From the NCBI GenBank assembly GCA_019359415.1, contig JAHHHH010000015.1, positions 46,193 through 110,192 of the forward strand: DNA of 64,000 nt. The letters run 5' to 3'. A program made the position numbers and the translations under genes. Shown here one piece after another: positions 27,949 through 39,552 of the stretch. The DNA is from Iphinoe sp. HA4291-MV1. GTDB taxonomy: Bacteria > Cyanobacteriota > Cyanobacteriia > Cyanobacteriales > Nostocaceae. The notes below the pieces were generated by a model. It was not told the origin of the DNA and did no database searches. It worked only from the letters and a program-made list of their open reading frames with translations. The number at the start of each line of letters is the position of its first letter. Positions within the stretch are counted from its first letter, which is position 1.

Positions 27949-28061
27949 CTAGTGAAGAAACACACGTAGGTGGGCACTGCTAATTAGATCCTGCTCACTA
28001 TATGAGAGTTTTAGTGGCAGTGCCCACCCTACACTACTTGCTTTCTAGTGAAGAAACACAC
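27949..28061. repeat. 67-bp inverted-repeat element flanked by 17-bp direct repeats
   Basis: GTAGGTGGGCACTGC at 27966 pairs with GCAGTGCCCACCCTAC at 28017-28032. CTAGTGAAGAAACACAC occurs on both sides (27949-27965 and 28045-28061). A related element with the same ends and size lies at 52278-52345. It is non-coding and sits downstream of ftsW. Confidence 0.75.
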
Positions 28062-28098
28062 TGTTCCCTATTCCCTGTTAAGAGTTCCCTGTTCCCTT

Positions 28099-29292
28099 TT
28101 ATTTCTTCTGAAAAAGACGCCGTTTCCGCCTCTTCTCACTCTCCTCTCGCAACGGCACCACTTCAGCTTCGCTACTCTGGCGTGCCGCCCGAATGAGCAA
28201 CCCAGCTGCTATCAAACTGGCAATCATCGAATTCCCGCCATAACTAAACATAGGCAATGGCAAACCAGTTGTTGGTAGGGCACCAGTGGTAACACCAATG
28301 TGGAGTAATGATTGTCCTACCATCAGAATTGTTACGCCGATCGCCACTAGTCGATACACTGGATGCTTTGCCTTGAGAGCAACAATTAATCCTAAAATGG
28401 CGTAGAAAGCAAGGAGTGATAACAGTACCATACTACCAACAAAGCCAAACTCCTCAGCAAATACTGCAAAAATAAAATCAGTATCCTGAATTGGTAGATA
28501 AAACTGCTTTTGTTGAGAAAGCCCAAATCCCGCTCCCCATTGTCTACCAGAACCCACTGCTAGCAAACTTTGTACCAGTTGATAGCCATCCCCGGTTGGA
28601 TCAGCCCAAGGATTGAGGAATGATAACACCCGCTTACGTTGATATTCCTTGATACTGATACTGAGTCCTGCTAACAACACTCCCCCCAATGCTGTTCCTC
28701 CTAAGTACTTGTAAGGTAATCCAGCTGCAAGGGCAATCAACCAAATCGTCATACCACACAATGCTGTTGTGCTCAAGTTGGGCTGTGCCAAAATACCTAA
28801 GATAACTAGACCAAAAATACCTAGCCAAAAAAAGCGCACACGCCAACTCAGCTTTTCCCAGTGACCAAAAAGTCGCGCACTCTGCAACACCAAAAAAGGT
28901 TTAATGAGTTCAGAAGGTTGAATTGGAATTGGTCCTAAAGCTATCCAGCGGGATGCATCAAAAGCCTTTTTTCCCAATCCTGGTATCAAAGTAACGAAAA
29001 TCAACCCCAAAAGCAGTATCACAAACCAATGAGATATGCTTAAAATCCTACGCAAAGGCACATGAACAACAATATTGAATACTATTAAACCTACTAACAC
29101 CCATAGAATTTGACGCTTGAAGTAGTACAATCCGTCATGATGACGGACATCAGCTACGGCATAGGATGCCGAAAATAGCATGACTAACCCCACAAACAGC
29201 CAAACCAGTGTTAACCAGCGCAATAAACGCGCTTCTAATGCCCAGCTGGACACGGAGTCATCAAATAATGGAATCAGGCGGCGTACATTCAC
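28099..29292 (-). CDS. ftsW: SEDS family cell-division protein FtsW
   Basis: A 397-residue polytopic membrane protein with about ten membrane segments. Signatures of the SEDS glycosyltransferases are present: ARWIALGPIPIQPSE-type sequence (here SRWIALGPIPIQPSELIKP), QLVQSLLAVGSG, DTDFIFAVFAEEFGF with the catalytic Asp region, and the C-terminal PLPMFSYGGNSMIASL. SEDS proteins polymerise lipid II into glycan strands with a class B PBP. FtsW and RodA are hard to tell apart by eye, but this length and motif set fits cyanobacterial FtsW. The C-terminus is a basic tail (KRRKRRLFQKK). It appears to be a single-gene unit. Confidence 0.87.
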   Translation of the reverse strand: MNVRRLIPLFDDSVSSWALEARLLRWLTLVWLFVGLVMLFSASYAVADVRHHDGLYYFKRQILWVLVGLIVFNIVVHVPLRRILSISHWFVILLLGLIFVTLIPGLGKKAFDASRWIALGPIPIQPSELIKPFLVLQSARLFGHWEKLSWRVRFFWLGIFGLVILGILAQPNLSTTALCGMTIWLIALAAGLPYKYLGGTALGGVLLAGLSISIKEYQRKRVLSFLNPWADPTGDGYQLVQSLLAVGSGRQWGAGFGLSQQKQFYLPIQDTDFIFAVFAEEFGFVGSMVLLSLLAFYAILGLIVALKAKHPVYRLVAIGVTILMVGQSLLHIGVTTGALPTTGLPLPMFSYGGNSMIASLIAAGLLIRAARQSSEAEVVPLREESEKRRKRRLFQKK

Positions 29293-29386
29293 GATTAATA
29301 AAACTAAGTGTCATCGTTCGGAGTTGAAGTTAATAATACCAAGTTGCATTCAAAGAAGAGAGGGTGTGGTCATAAGTAGTTGATTA

Positions 29387-29426
29387 GCAATGGGCAATGG
29401 GCAATGGGCAATGGGCAATGGGCAAT
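29387..29426. repeat. GCAATGG heptamer tandem repeat
   Basis: Five full GCAATGG units and a partial one in the spacer between the divergent ftsW start and the end of the TetR gene. Same class of heptamer repeat as near 37640 and 58680. Confidence 0.85.
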
Positions 29427-29522
29427 GTCTCCTTGTCCATTCCTTCACCAACAGATTTTGACCACACGCAAGAAGAGATCAGTTTCAAAGATACTGTGCT
29501 AATGGTTATACAGAATTGGAGA

Positions 29523-30116
29523 TTAAGCGGTTGATTCCTGTTTCAGGATAAGAGCAATGGCGCGGCGTATATACGCTTCCATTGGCTCATCACTAGGCTT
29601 GACAACCAGTGCATAAAGCATGATTCCGCTTATAAGGTCAAAAACGATATCACTGTCCATATCTGCTGGGATTTCATTTCTTGCTTGAGCACGTTCAATC
29701 ACAACATGAAAAGCTTGACGTCGTGGCTTGAGATATTTTGTCCAGTAGACTTGAGCAAATTGGGGACTGCTGGAAGCAGCACCGATAATCATAGCAAGAA
29801 TTTGACGACCCAGAGGTGTGAGGCTCGTTTTCACAGCACTCTCAATAATACAATCTAAGTCTCCCCAAACCGTACCTTTGTCAGGAATCTCTATCTCTTC
29901 TCGAAGACTTTCAATGGCATCTGCGACTAGTTCTTCTTTGGAGCGATACCATCGATAGATTGTGGTTTTACCGACACCAGCACCAAGAGCGATCGCATCA
30001 ATGGTTATACGTTCGTAACCCACTTGAGCTAACAAGTCAAGGGTTGACTTGAGGATGGCTTGATGAGACTGAACACTGCGCGGTCTTCCAGGTTGTTTTT
30101 TAGCAGATTCATTCAT
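29523..30116 (-). CDS. TetR/AcrR family transcriptional repressor
   Basis: A 197-residue regulator. The N-terminal helix-turn-helix spans about 20-66 (LLAQVGYERITIDAIALGAG, then KTTIYRWYRSKEELVADAIE), preceded by a basic segment (KKQPGRPRS) typical of this family. The C-terminal ligand-binding domain is helical. It is divergent from the Coq4-like gene at 30222 with about 105 bp between starts. A 24-bp imperfect palindrome in that gap is a likely operator, so it probably represses the neighbour and perhaps itself. The ligand is unknown. Confidence 0.9.
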   Translation of the reverse strand: MNESAKKQPGRPRSVQSHQAILKSTLDLLAQVGYERITIDAIALGAGVGKTTIYRWYRSKEELVADAIESLREEIEIPDKGTVWGDLDCIIESAVKTSLTPLGRQILAMIIGAASSSPQFAQVYWTKYLKPRRQAFHVVIERAQARNEIPADMDSDIVFDLISGIMLYALVVKPSDEPMEAYIRRAIALILKQESTA

Positions 30117-30181
30117 GCAATGACCAAAGAAAACTCTTTCTTTAAAGAATTATGAACAGACTTGATCCTGGTATCTCAAAC

Positions 30182-30205
30182 TTACGATACTATTTTGTGT
30201 CGTAA
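30182..30205. promoter_or_regulatory. Candidate TetR operator
   Basis: TTACGATAC, then TATTTT, then GTGTCGTAA: two 9-bp half sites matching at 8 of 9 positions, in the divergent promoter between the TetR gene and the Coq4-like gene, 16 bp before the latter's ATG. Position and symmetry fit a TetR dimer site. Confidence 0.6.
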
Positions 30206-30221
30206 ATTATTGGTGCAAATT

Positions 30222-30761
30222 ATGATTCAACGTACTCGTCCTCAATATACTTATAAAAACAGCACTCAAACCCTAAGGCAGGGATTGGAGGAGTATTACG
30301 CTGCAAATCCAGATTTTACCCATCCAAATCAGATGCCGCCGGATTTCGCCAGAATCATGTATGCTCATGATGCCAGCCATGTCGTATTTGGCTGCGATAC
30401 TGATATGTATGATGAATTAAAACTGCTGCCTTTGACCTTTCTTGCAAGCGATTACAAGTTTCGATACTGGTTACGCGATCGCAAGAATCCAGCAGTAGAT
30501 GTGATGTATGATGACTTGGTGAAGCGCCAAGGTCTACTATGGTTGTATGGTTCGATATTGGCAGTATTGCCGCGATTATTGCCAGAACTCGTGGTGATGT
30601 GGTTCAAGACTCGTGGTTCACGGAAGTACTATCCGTTTTTTGACTTTGAACCACTACTTGAGTGCTCCCTGTTAGATATTCGCCAAGAGTTTGACCTTTT
30701 TTCACTTATTTCGTCAAGAAAAAACAACGAAATCCAACTCCAGGTAAATTTAGAATCCTAG
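30222..30761 (+). CDS. Coq4-like protein
   Basis: About 179 residues from the ATG at 30222; a TTG at 30162 would start inside the operator region and is unlikely. Residues 49-65 contain HDASH, eleven residues, then E: the HDxxHx11E metal motif of Coq4, a protein of ubiquinone biosynthesis that binds zinc or lipid. Cyanobacteria make plastoquinone, so bacterial Coq4-like proteins here probably have another role; some act on hydrophobic compounds. The sequence is otherwise helical, with no signal peptide. It is regulated, by inference, by the divergent TetR gene. Function is unproven. Confidence 0.72.
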   Translation: MIQRTRPQYTYKNSTQTLRQGLEEYYAANPDFTHPNQMPPDFARIMYAHDASHVVFGCDTDMYDELKLLPLTFLASDYKFRYWLRDRKNPAVDVMYDDLVKRQGLLWLYGSILAVLPRLLPELVVMWFKTRGSRKYYPFFDFEPLLECSLLDIRQEFDLFSLISSRKNNEIQLQVNLES

Positions 30762-30789
30762 TGGTTTAGAGTGAAAACCTCATAATAAA

Positions 30790-30816
30790 CAAAAAAGAGG
30801 TCTACGTGACCTCTTC
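30790..30816 (-). terminator. Rho-independent terminator of the apc operon
   Basis: On the minus strand AAGAGGTC, loop ACGTA, GACCTCTT, followed by a T run. It lies about 36 bp after the apcC stop codon and faces the right way. Confidence 0.85.
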
Positions 30817-30851
30817 ACAACTCCCTACAATTCGTATTCGGTCTAGAGGAA

Positions 30852-31058
30852 TTACAACAACCCAGTATTTGTGCCTTGTCTACCAGTAGCCAACTCTACT
30901 TTGACAATTTTGCCTCCCATTTTTTGAATCCGTTGTTGTTCGCTGAACCAATTTTCGTAGGGAACAAGCTTGGTGAAGTAGGTGTTTTGCAGTTCGCGCT
31001 GAGTGCGAATCCGAGTTTGGCTGGGTACACAAGCAGTAATTTTAAACAGACGTGACAT
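30852..31058 (-). CDS. apcC: Phycobilisome 7.8 kDa core linker polypeptide
   Basis: A 68-residue basic protein, MSRLFKITACVPSQTRIRTQ, with the CpcD-type fold of the small core linker. It caps allophycocyanin trimers in the phycobilisome core and tunes their absorption. Length is standard. AGGAG sits upstream of the ATG. It is the last gene of apcE-apcA-apcB-apcC, separated from apcB by a 225-bp spacer with long inverted repeats and followed by a terminator. Confidence 0.96.
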   Translation of the reverse strand: MSRLFKITACVPSQTRIRTQRELQNTYFTKLVPYENWFSEQQRIQKMGGKIVKVELATGRQGTNTGLL

Positions 31059-31102
31059 TGTTCTATAGCTCCTATAGTGATGTGGAAACTTTTTTATTTC
31101 AA

Positions 31103-31239
31103 AATTGTGAGTGCATATCTTTATCTAATCACTCAAAGGCTGGAAATCAAGCATCAATACTAGACCTCTAACACTCATCACACATAATATTTAGCAAGAT
31201 AAGCGATTAAATGCTCTAGCACTCACGATTGATTTCCAG
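31103..31239 (-). promoter_or_regulatory. Long-range RNA stem between apcB and apcC
   Basis: AATTGTGAGTGC (31103-31114) pairs with GCACTCACGATT (31219-31230) at 11 of 12 positions. CTGGAAATCAA (31140-31150) pairs perfectly with TTGATTTCCAG (31229-31239). The two pairings overlap at their right arms by two bases. In apc operons the apcB-apcC gap often holds a partial terminator or processing stem that keeps linker output low relative to apcA and apcB, which would suit this structure. Confidence 0.55.
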
Positions 31240-31283
31240 ACCTTAAGGATGCCGCACCTAAACTATTAAGCGCAACTTAGCTC

Positions 31284-31769
31284 TTAGCTTAAGCCAGAGG
31301 AGGTATAGTCCAAGTAAACGCCAATTTCCTTACCAGCGTCAGAACCTACCAAGCTAGCGGTAACTTCCTTGACTGCTTGGATAGCTTGTACGGTGGAACC
31401 AACAGGTACACCTAAGGAGTTGTAGGTTTCTTTCAAACCATTCAACACACGCTCATCTAGGATAGATGGATCACCAGCCAACATAGCATAGGTAGCATAG
31501 CGGAGGTAGTAATCCAAGTCGCGGATGCAAGCAGCATAGCGACGGGTGGTGTACATATTACCGCCAGGACGGGTAATGTCAGAGTATAGCAGGGACTTAG
31601 CCACAGCTTCTTTGATGATTGCAGATGCGTTAGCTGCGATGGTAGTAGCAGCACGTACGCGCAACTCACCAGTTGAGAAGTAAGCTCTTAGCTTTTGCAG
31701 AGCAGAACTATCCAAGTACTTACCTTGAACGTCAGAAGAGTTAATAACAGCGGTAATTGCGTCTTGCAT
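31284..31769 (-). CDS. apcB: Allophycocyanin beta subunit
   Basis: A 161-residue biliprotein. Cys81 in [16 protein letters not shown] binds phycocyanobilin, and Asn71 in GGNMY is the residue methylated in beta subunits. It pairs with ApcA to form the alpha-beta monomer of the phycobilisome core, which passes energy to the photosystems. Length and ends are normal. An AAGGA ribosome site precedes the ATG. It lies 65 bp after apcA and is certainly co-transcribed. Confidence 0.98.
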   Translation of the reverse strand: MQDAITAVINSSDVQGKYLDSSALQKLRAYFSTGELRVRAATTIAANASAIIKEAVAKSLLYSDITRPGGNMYTTRRYAACIRDLDYYLRYATYAMLAGDPSILDERVLNGLKETYNSLGVPVGSTVQAIQAVKEVTASLVGSDAGKEIGVYLDYTSSGLS

Positions 31770-31834
31770 GTTGTTATTTCCTTATTTCGAACCTTATTGC
31801 ATTCCTTCAGTTTCAGCAGGGAAATAACTTCACC

Positions 31835-32320
31835 CTACTGCAAGCCACCGACTACGGCATCGAAGTAAGAGCCAGCTTCAGCAGCGTCTTCAGCAGACAA
31901 CAGTGAGGCAGCAACGCTCTTCATCCCGTTGACACCAGCAGCAACGGCATCAATAGGAGTACCAAGGGACTTGTACATTTCGCGAACACCCACAAGCCCA
32001 ATTTCTTCGATGGGGGTAGCATCACCAGCTACAACGCCGTAGGTGACGAGGCGGAGGTAATAATCCAGATCACGCAAACAGGTAGCGGTCATTTCTTGAC
32101 CGTAAGCGTTACCACCAGGAGAAACAACGTCAGGGCGCTTTTGGAACAGCTGATCACCAGCTTGCTTCACAATGCGATCGCGGTTGTCGGTGAGAACTTG
32201 AGCAATACGAAGACGCTTTTCACCACTAGTAACAAAGCCCTTAATCCCATCTAGTTCGCCAGGACTGAGGTAGCGGGCTTCTGCATCAGCATTCACGATG
32301 GACTTCGTGACGATACTCAT
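31835..32320 (-). CDS. apcA: Allophycocyanin alpha subunit
   Basis: A 161-residue biliprotein starting [20 protein letters not shown]. Cys81 in [14 protein letters not shown] is the phycocyanobilin attachment site. It forms core trimers with ApcB. The ATG is preceded by GGAGGA. The 439-bp gap to apcE upstream is long enough for its own strong promoter, as usual for this operon. Confidence 0.98.
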   Translation of the reverse strand: MSIVTKSIVNADAEARYLSPGELDGIKGFVTSGEKRLRIAQVLTDNRDRIVKQAGDQLFQKRPDVVSPGGNAYGQEMTATCLRDLDYYLRLVTYGVVAGDATPIEEIGLVGVREMYKSLGTPIDAVAAGVNGMKSVAASLLSAEDAAEAGSYFDAVVGGLQ

Positions 32321-32759
32321 GAATGGATTCCTCCAGTACGAATAAAACCAGGGTTTAACTAAACTGGTATGACTTCATTGGTAAACTGAGCTTTTTTCTC
32401 GTATGACGAAACAACAGTTGAATAACCGCTGTAATAGCGTGCATTCCGAGTCTGCTTGAGTAAACACAAGTACACAAAGCTTTAAAACTCATCTACCTTC
32501 CGGAATTATTTTCGGGCATTATGTTGAGCTTATATGACTGCTCTTAACACTTTGTAATATAGCTTTTCATGTTTGCTTATGTTAAGCCGTACATGAATGC
32601 AACGTTAAGAACAGTTAAGCCTCATAAAGGACAAGTATAGGCACAGATGGGGGCAAGGGGAAAATTCTTCCCCATGTCCCCATGTCCTAGGCTTAACGCG
32701 AGCTATAACCTTCCGTCAGTATAGCAGGAGACGGGACAGACTAAGACTGCTTGACTAAG
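32321..32759. other. apcE-apcA spacer with the likely apcA promoter
   Basis: No gene. On the minus strand a GGGGAAG/TTCCCC hairpin lies about 90 bp after apcE and could attenuate read-through. Further on are repeated CTTAAC motifs and TATATTACAAAGTGTTAAG, whose first half resembles an RpaB-type HLR1 element. The match is weak and I do not assign a site. Confidence 0.35.
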
Positions 32760-36478
<3,719 letters not shown>

Positions 36479-36563
36479 CGGAGAGGGTGGGATTCGAACC
36501 CACGGATGCTTTCACATCACTCGATTTCAAGTCGAGCGCATTCGACCACTCTGCCACCTCTCC
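36479..36563 (-). tRNA. tRNA-Ser (anticodon UGA)
   Basis: On the minus strand the acceptor arm GGAGAGG pairs with CCTCTCC, with discriminator G at 36479. The anticodon stem CTCGA/TCGAG encloses CTTGAAA with anticodon TGA. A long variable arm (GATGTGAAAGCATC) identifies a class II serine tRNA. The T loop is GGTTCGAATCCC. CCA is not encoded. Confidence 0.97.
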
Positions 36564-36638
36564 AGTAAAGCTGTCAGCGTTTAGCTGTCAGCGGTCAACC
36601 AAAAACAAAGCTGACCAAATGTGTATTATACCTCATAC

Positions 36639-37568
36639 TTATGCAGGTTGCACTACTGGACTAGGTTTTTGATAAAGAATTTCCTCAGATATAACGCTGA
36701 AATCCTTTCCAACCCAGACGAGAGAGACTTGGGAGACGATACCACCTTCTAGCAGAACAATGGAGAAGTTACGCTGCTTGTGGTTGCCATGTTCTATAAT
36801 CCTGGGTACACTTGCAGCGTTCAAGTAAACTATCCCCTCTGGACTTCTAAAGACCCGCTTTCGCGGCTCTTTCTTAGTGTGTCGTAGGGTGTGGTGCATA
36901 TGACCAAATGTCACAAGAGGTATGGTTTTCCCATCTGTAATAGTCGCAGATATTGCCTCGGCTAAATCTGGATCGCCAAAATCACCACCTATGGGATGCC
37001 AATCTTTGCCACAAGGATCTTCTGGGCGATCGCCCAACCCAGTTGGACCATTGTGACCCAGAAAAATAATCGTCTGGTAAGCTGCACTCTTTACTGCTCT
37101 TACAATACGGGCTGTGGACTCTTCAAAACTGGTCACACCATACCATTGTTGGTAGAAATCAGTATATTTCCATTCTGGTCCACCCCAGCTAAAAGGACGA
37201 CCTCCAACAACCGTTAAGGTAAAAGCCGGAAAATCTAGCTTACTGTAACCAACTTCGGCTTCACCGAATAAATCGAGTTGCTGTTGTACCCAGTCTTCCT
37301 TGGTGCGATCGTAGGGACACTTCTTACGTCCCCATTCTGTGGCAGTGTACCAAGCATCGTGGTTTCCCATCACCGCTGCTTTGGGAATGTCGAGGGATGC
37401 GATCGCTCTGACCATATTCACCGACTCATTGCCAAAATCCCCAACAAACAGCACTAAGTCAACACCCAGATGTTTAAGTGCAATGCCATCATCTTCTTCC
37501 CATTGGTCGTGAATATCTCCTACTACAGCAATTTTCAAATTTTTTGAGTTTGGTTTCTGACTGGTCAT
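36639..37568 (-). CDS. Calcineurin-like metallophosphoesterase
   Basis: About 309 residues from the ATG at 37568 (MTSQKPNSKN); a longer frame to 37661 would translate an upstream heptamer repeat and is unlikely. The metallophosphoesterase motifs are VVGDIHDQW, FVGDFG, MGNHDAW, LGHNGPTGLG and FGHMHH, giving a complete dinuclear metal site. It belongs to a family common in cyanobacteria and chloroplasts whose substrate is unknown. It is soluble and stands alone. A 118-bp piece of this gene (37360-37477) recurs unchanged at 52092-52209. Confidence 0.86.
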   Translation of the reverse strand: MTSQKPNSKNLKIAVVGDIHDQWEEDDGIALKHLGVDLVLFVGDFGNESVNMVRAIASLDIPKAAVMGNHDAWYTATEWGRKKCPYDRTKEDWVQQQLDLFGEAEVGYSKLDFPAFTLTVVGGRPFSWGGPEWKYTDFYQQWYGVTSFEESTARIVRAVKSAAYQTIIFLGHNGPTGLGDRPEDPCGKDWHPIGGDFGDPDLAEAISATITDGKTIPLVTFGHMHHTLRHTKKEPRKRVFRSPEGIVYLNAASVPRIIEHGNHKQRNFSIVLLEGGIVSQVSLVWVGKDFSVISEEILYQKPSPVVQPA

Positions 37569-37633
37569 GCCACTTTCCTTGCCATCTGTTTCCAGCATAG
37601 GAAAATTACAGGATTTTGACCAAAGAAGTAGAA

Positions 37634-37661
37634 GGGGCAATGCCCAATGCCCAATGCCCAT
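37634..37661. repeat. TGCCCAA heptamer tandem repeat
   Basis: Three TGCCCAA units and partial ones upstream of the metallophosphoesterase start. This is the reverse complement of the GGGCAAT heptamer at 29387. Confidence 0.8.
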
Positions 37662-37738
37662 TTGTCAAACACTTTTGGTAAAAACTACTATAATTGAATC
37701 CACTAGATAAAAACTTGTAACATTCAGCAACATTAACC

Positions 37739-38713
37739 GTGTTTACGACTGCGCTTGCTTTAAACGAAAAAACCGAACAGGGTAATCTACCATTGGATTT
37801 ATTTGCAGCCATTGAGAATTTAAAAAAAGAACTCAATGCGGTTATCCTGGCACATTATTATCAAGAACCGGACATTCAAGATATTGCGGACTTTATTGGG
37901 GATTCGCTACAGCTTGCTAAAGCAGCAGCTGATACAAATGCAGATGTTATTGTCTTTGCTGGTGTTCATTTCATGGCAGAAACGGCAAAGATTCTTAATC
38001 CTGACAAAGTCGTACTTTTACCTGATTTGAATGCTGGTTGTTCTTTAGCCGACAGTTGTCCACCAGAGGCGTTTGCAGCGTTTAAAGCTGCACACCCAAA
38101 CCATTTGGTAGTTTCTTACATCAACTGCTCTGCTGATATTAAGGCAATGAGCGATATTATCTGTACCAGTTCCAACGCCGTCAAAATTGTACAGCAGATT
38201 CCCAAAGACCAGCCAATTATTTTTGCCCCAGACCGGAATTTAGGAAGGTATGTGATGGAAAAAACTGGGCGAGATTTGGTTTTGTGGGAAGGGAGCTGTG
38301 TTGTCCATGAAACCTTTTCTGAAAAGAAAATTGTGCATCTCAAAATAGCACACCCACAAGCGGAGGCGATCGCTCATCCAGAATGTGAAACTGGTGTATT
38401 GCGCCATGCAAGTTTCATCGGCTCTACAGCGGCTTTACTCAAGTATTGTGAACAAAGTCCCTCTCAAGAATTTATCGTTGCTACAGAATCTGGAATCATT
38501 CACCAAATGCAAAAACGAGCGCCTCACAAGCGCTTTATACCCGCACCGCCATTGAATAACTGCGCGTGTAACGAATGTCCTTTTATGCGATTAAATACCT
38601 TGGAGAAGCTCTACTGGGCGATGAAAAATCGTACCCCAGAAATCACCTTACCAGAGAATATTCGCATGGCAGCATTGCGACCAATTCAAAGAATGCTAGA
38701 GATGAGTGCGTGA
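37739..38713 (+). CDS. nadA: Quinolinate synthase A
   Basis: A 324-residue NadA, which condenses iminoaspartate with dihydroxyacetone phosphate to quinolinate in NAD synthesis. Family signatures are [19 protein letters not shown] near the start, [13 protein letters not shown], and three conserved cysteine sites for the 4Fe-4S cluster ([17 protein letters not shown], and the C-terminal CACNECPFM region). Length is normal. The start is GTG at 37739. The flanking genes are unrelated. A perfect 22-bp palindrome lies 28 bp after the stop. Confidence 0.95.
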   Translation: MFTTALALNEKTEQGNLPLDLFAAIENLKKELNAVILAHYYQEPDIQDIADFIGDSLQLAKAAADTNADVIVFAGVHFMAETAKILNPDKVVLLPDLNAGCSLADSCPPEAFAAFKAAHPNHLVVSYINCSADIKAMSDIICTSSNAVKIVQQIPKDQPIIFAPDRNLGRYVMEKTGRDLVLWEGSCVVHETFSEKKIVHLKIAHPQAEAIAHPECETGVLRHASFIGSTAALLKYCEQSPSQEFIVATESGIIHQMQKRAPHKRFIPAPPLNNCACNECPFMRLNTLEKLYWAMKNRTPEITLPENIRMAALRPIQRMLEMSA

Positions 38714-38740
38714 GACTAAGAGAATGTCTGAGAAGTTCTG

Positions 38741-38762
38741 GGCGAATATAATTATATTCGCC
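38741..38762. terminator. Perfect palindrome after nadA
   Basis: GGCGAATATAA followed directly by TTATATTCGCC, 28 bp after the nadA stop. It would fold as an RNA hairpin but has no clear T run, so terminator function is uncertain. Confidence 0.5.
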
Positions 38763-38932
38763 TGGTCATGAGCGCAAAGAAATAGGCAAAAGAGCAATAT
38801 TAGCACCATTTTCCGGTAGTCTGTAAGACATGTTCTGCAGAAGGGTGTGCGTATGGTGGTAAGCGAATAACAATTCAAAATTCAAAATGCCTCCTCCGGA
38901 GGAGCTACGCTAACAAAATTCAAAATTAAAGA

Positions 38933-38969
38933 CAGTTTGAGTTGGGGATTTAAACCCCAACTCAAACTG
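38933..38969. repeat. 15-bp perfect inverted repeat
   Basis: CAGTTTGAGTTGGGG, loop ATTTAAA, CCCCAACTCAAACTG. It is followed by more repeat-like DNA. It could be a cyanobacterial interspersed hairpin. There is no gene from 38714 to 39125, only such hairpins. Confidence 0.75.
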
Positions 38970-39016
38970 AAACTACGTATAGACGTAGGGGTCTTACACC
39001 CTTTGATGTACGATAA

Positions 39017-39050
39017 GTAAAAATTAATTCTCTTGAGAATTAATTTTTAC
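39017..39050. repeat. 16-bp perfect inverted repeat, AT-rich
   Basis: GTAAAAATTAATTCTC, TT, GAGAATTAATTTTTAC: a near-complete palindrome of 34 bp. It is the third hairpin in a 310-bp stretch after nadA. Confidence 0.75.
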
Positions 39051-39125
39051 TCTCAAAATCAGTGAACATACAGTATGTATCAATTACCTACGCTTATTTA
39101 AAAGTATCGAACCAGAGGTTTTGAG

Positions 39126-39227
39126 ATGTTGCTTGATGGGAAATATGCATTGATTACAGGAAGTTCACGCGGTATTGGCAGAGCGATCGCCCGTATGCGC
39201 AAAGCGCAGGCTAACCCCCTGACCTGA
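39126..39227 (+). pseudogene. Short-chain dehydrogenase fragment
   Basis: MLLDGKYALITGSSRGIGRA is the NAD(P)-binding start of an SDR (FabG-like) protein, with the TGxxxGIG motif complete. After IARM the frame changes to unrelated residues and stops at codon 34. The junction lies at a GCGATCGCCC site followed by repeat-like DNA. The rest of the gene is not present downstream. Confidence 0.75.
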
Positions 39228-39552
39228 ATCTTTACATTAATTTTAATTAATGACTTAACATTTTTATATTAATCTCATGAGAGAATAATCATAATCATTG
39301 TAGCGTAGCACAAGACTTTTACAAAAATATTAATTTCAGCTATTTGGCTAGAAAATAAACTCTCAACCCCTTGGACATATCTAAAGTTAGAAAATTGGAC
39401 TTAATTTTTCTTTTAGCAGAGTGATGGAAGCTGTCTACGAGCGCTAATTTGCTCGTGATGGTAGAGTGTTAAAAAACTTCTTCCTTTACTTCCTTCAGCA
39501 TAACAGTGGTCTGCCTTCTGTCTTATTTTAGTGACATTTGACTATAATCTCT

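Noticed and set aside
29387-29426. Possible CRISPR array
   Set aside because: The repeats are 7 bp, direct and without spacers: heptamer tandem repeats, not CRISPR. The same holds for 3001, 37634 and 58674.
32560-32600. RpaB HLR1 site upstream of apcA
   Set aside because: Only one half of the direct repeat matches the consensus, so it is mentioned but not called.
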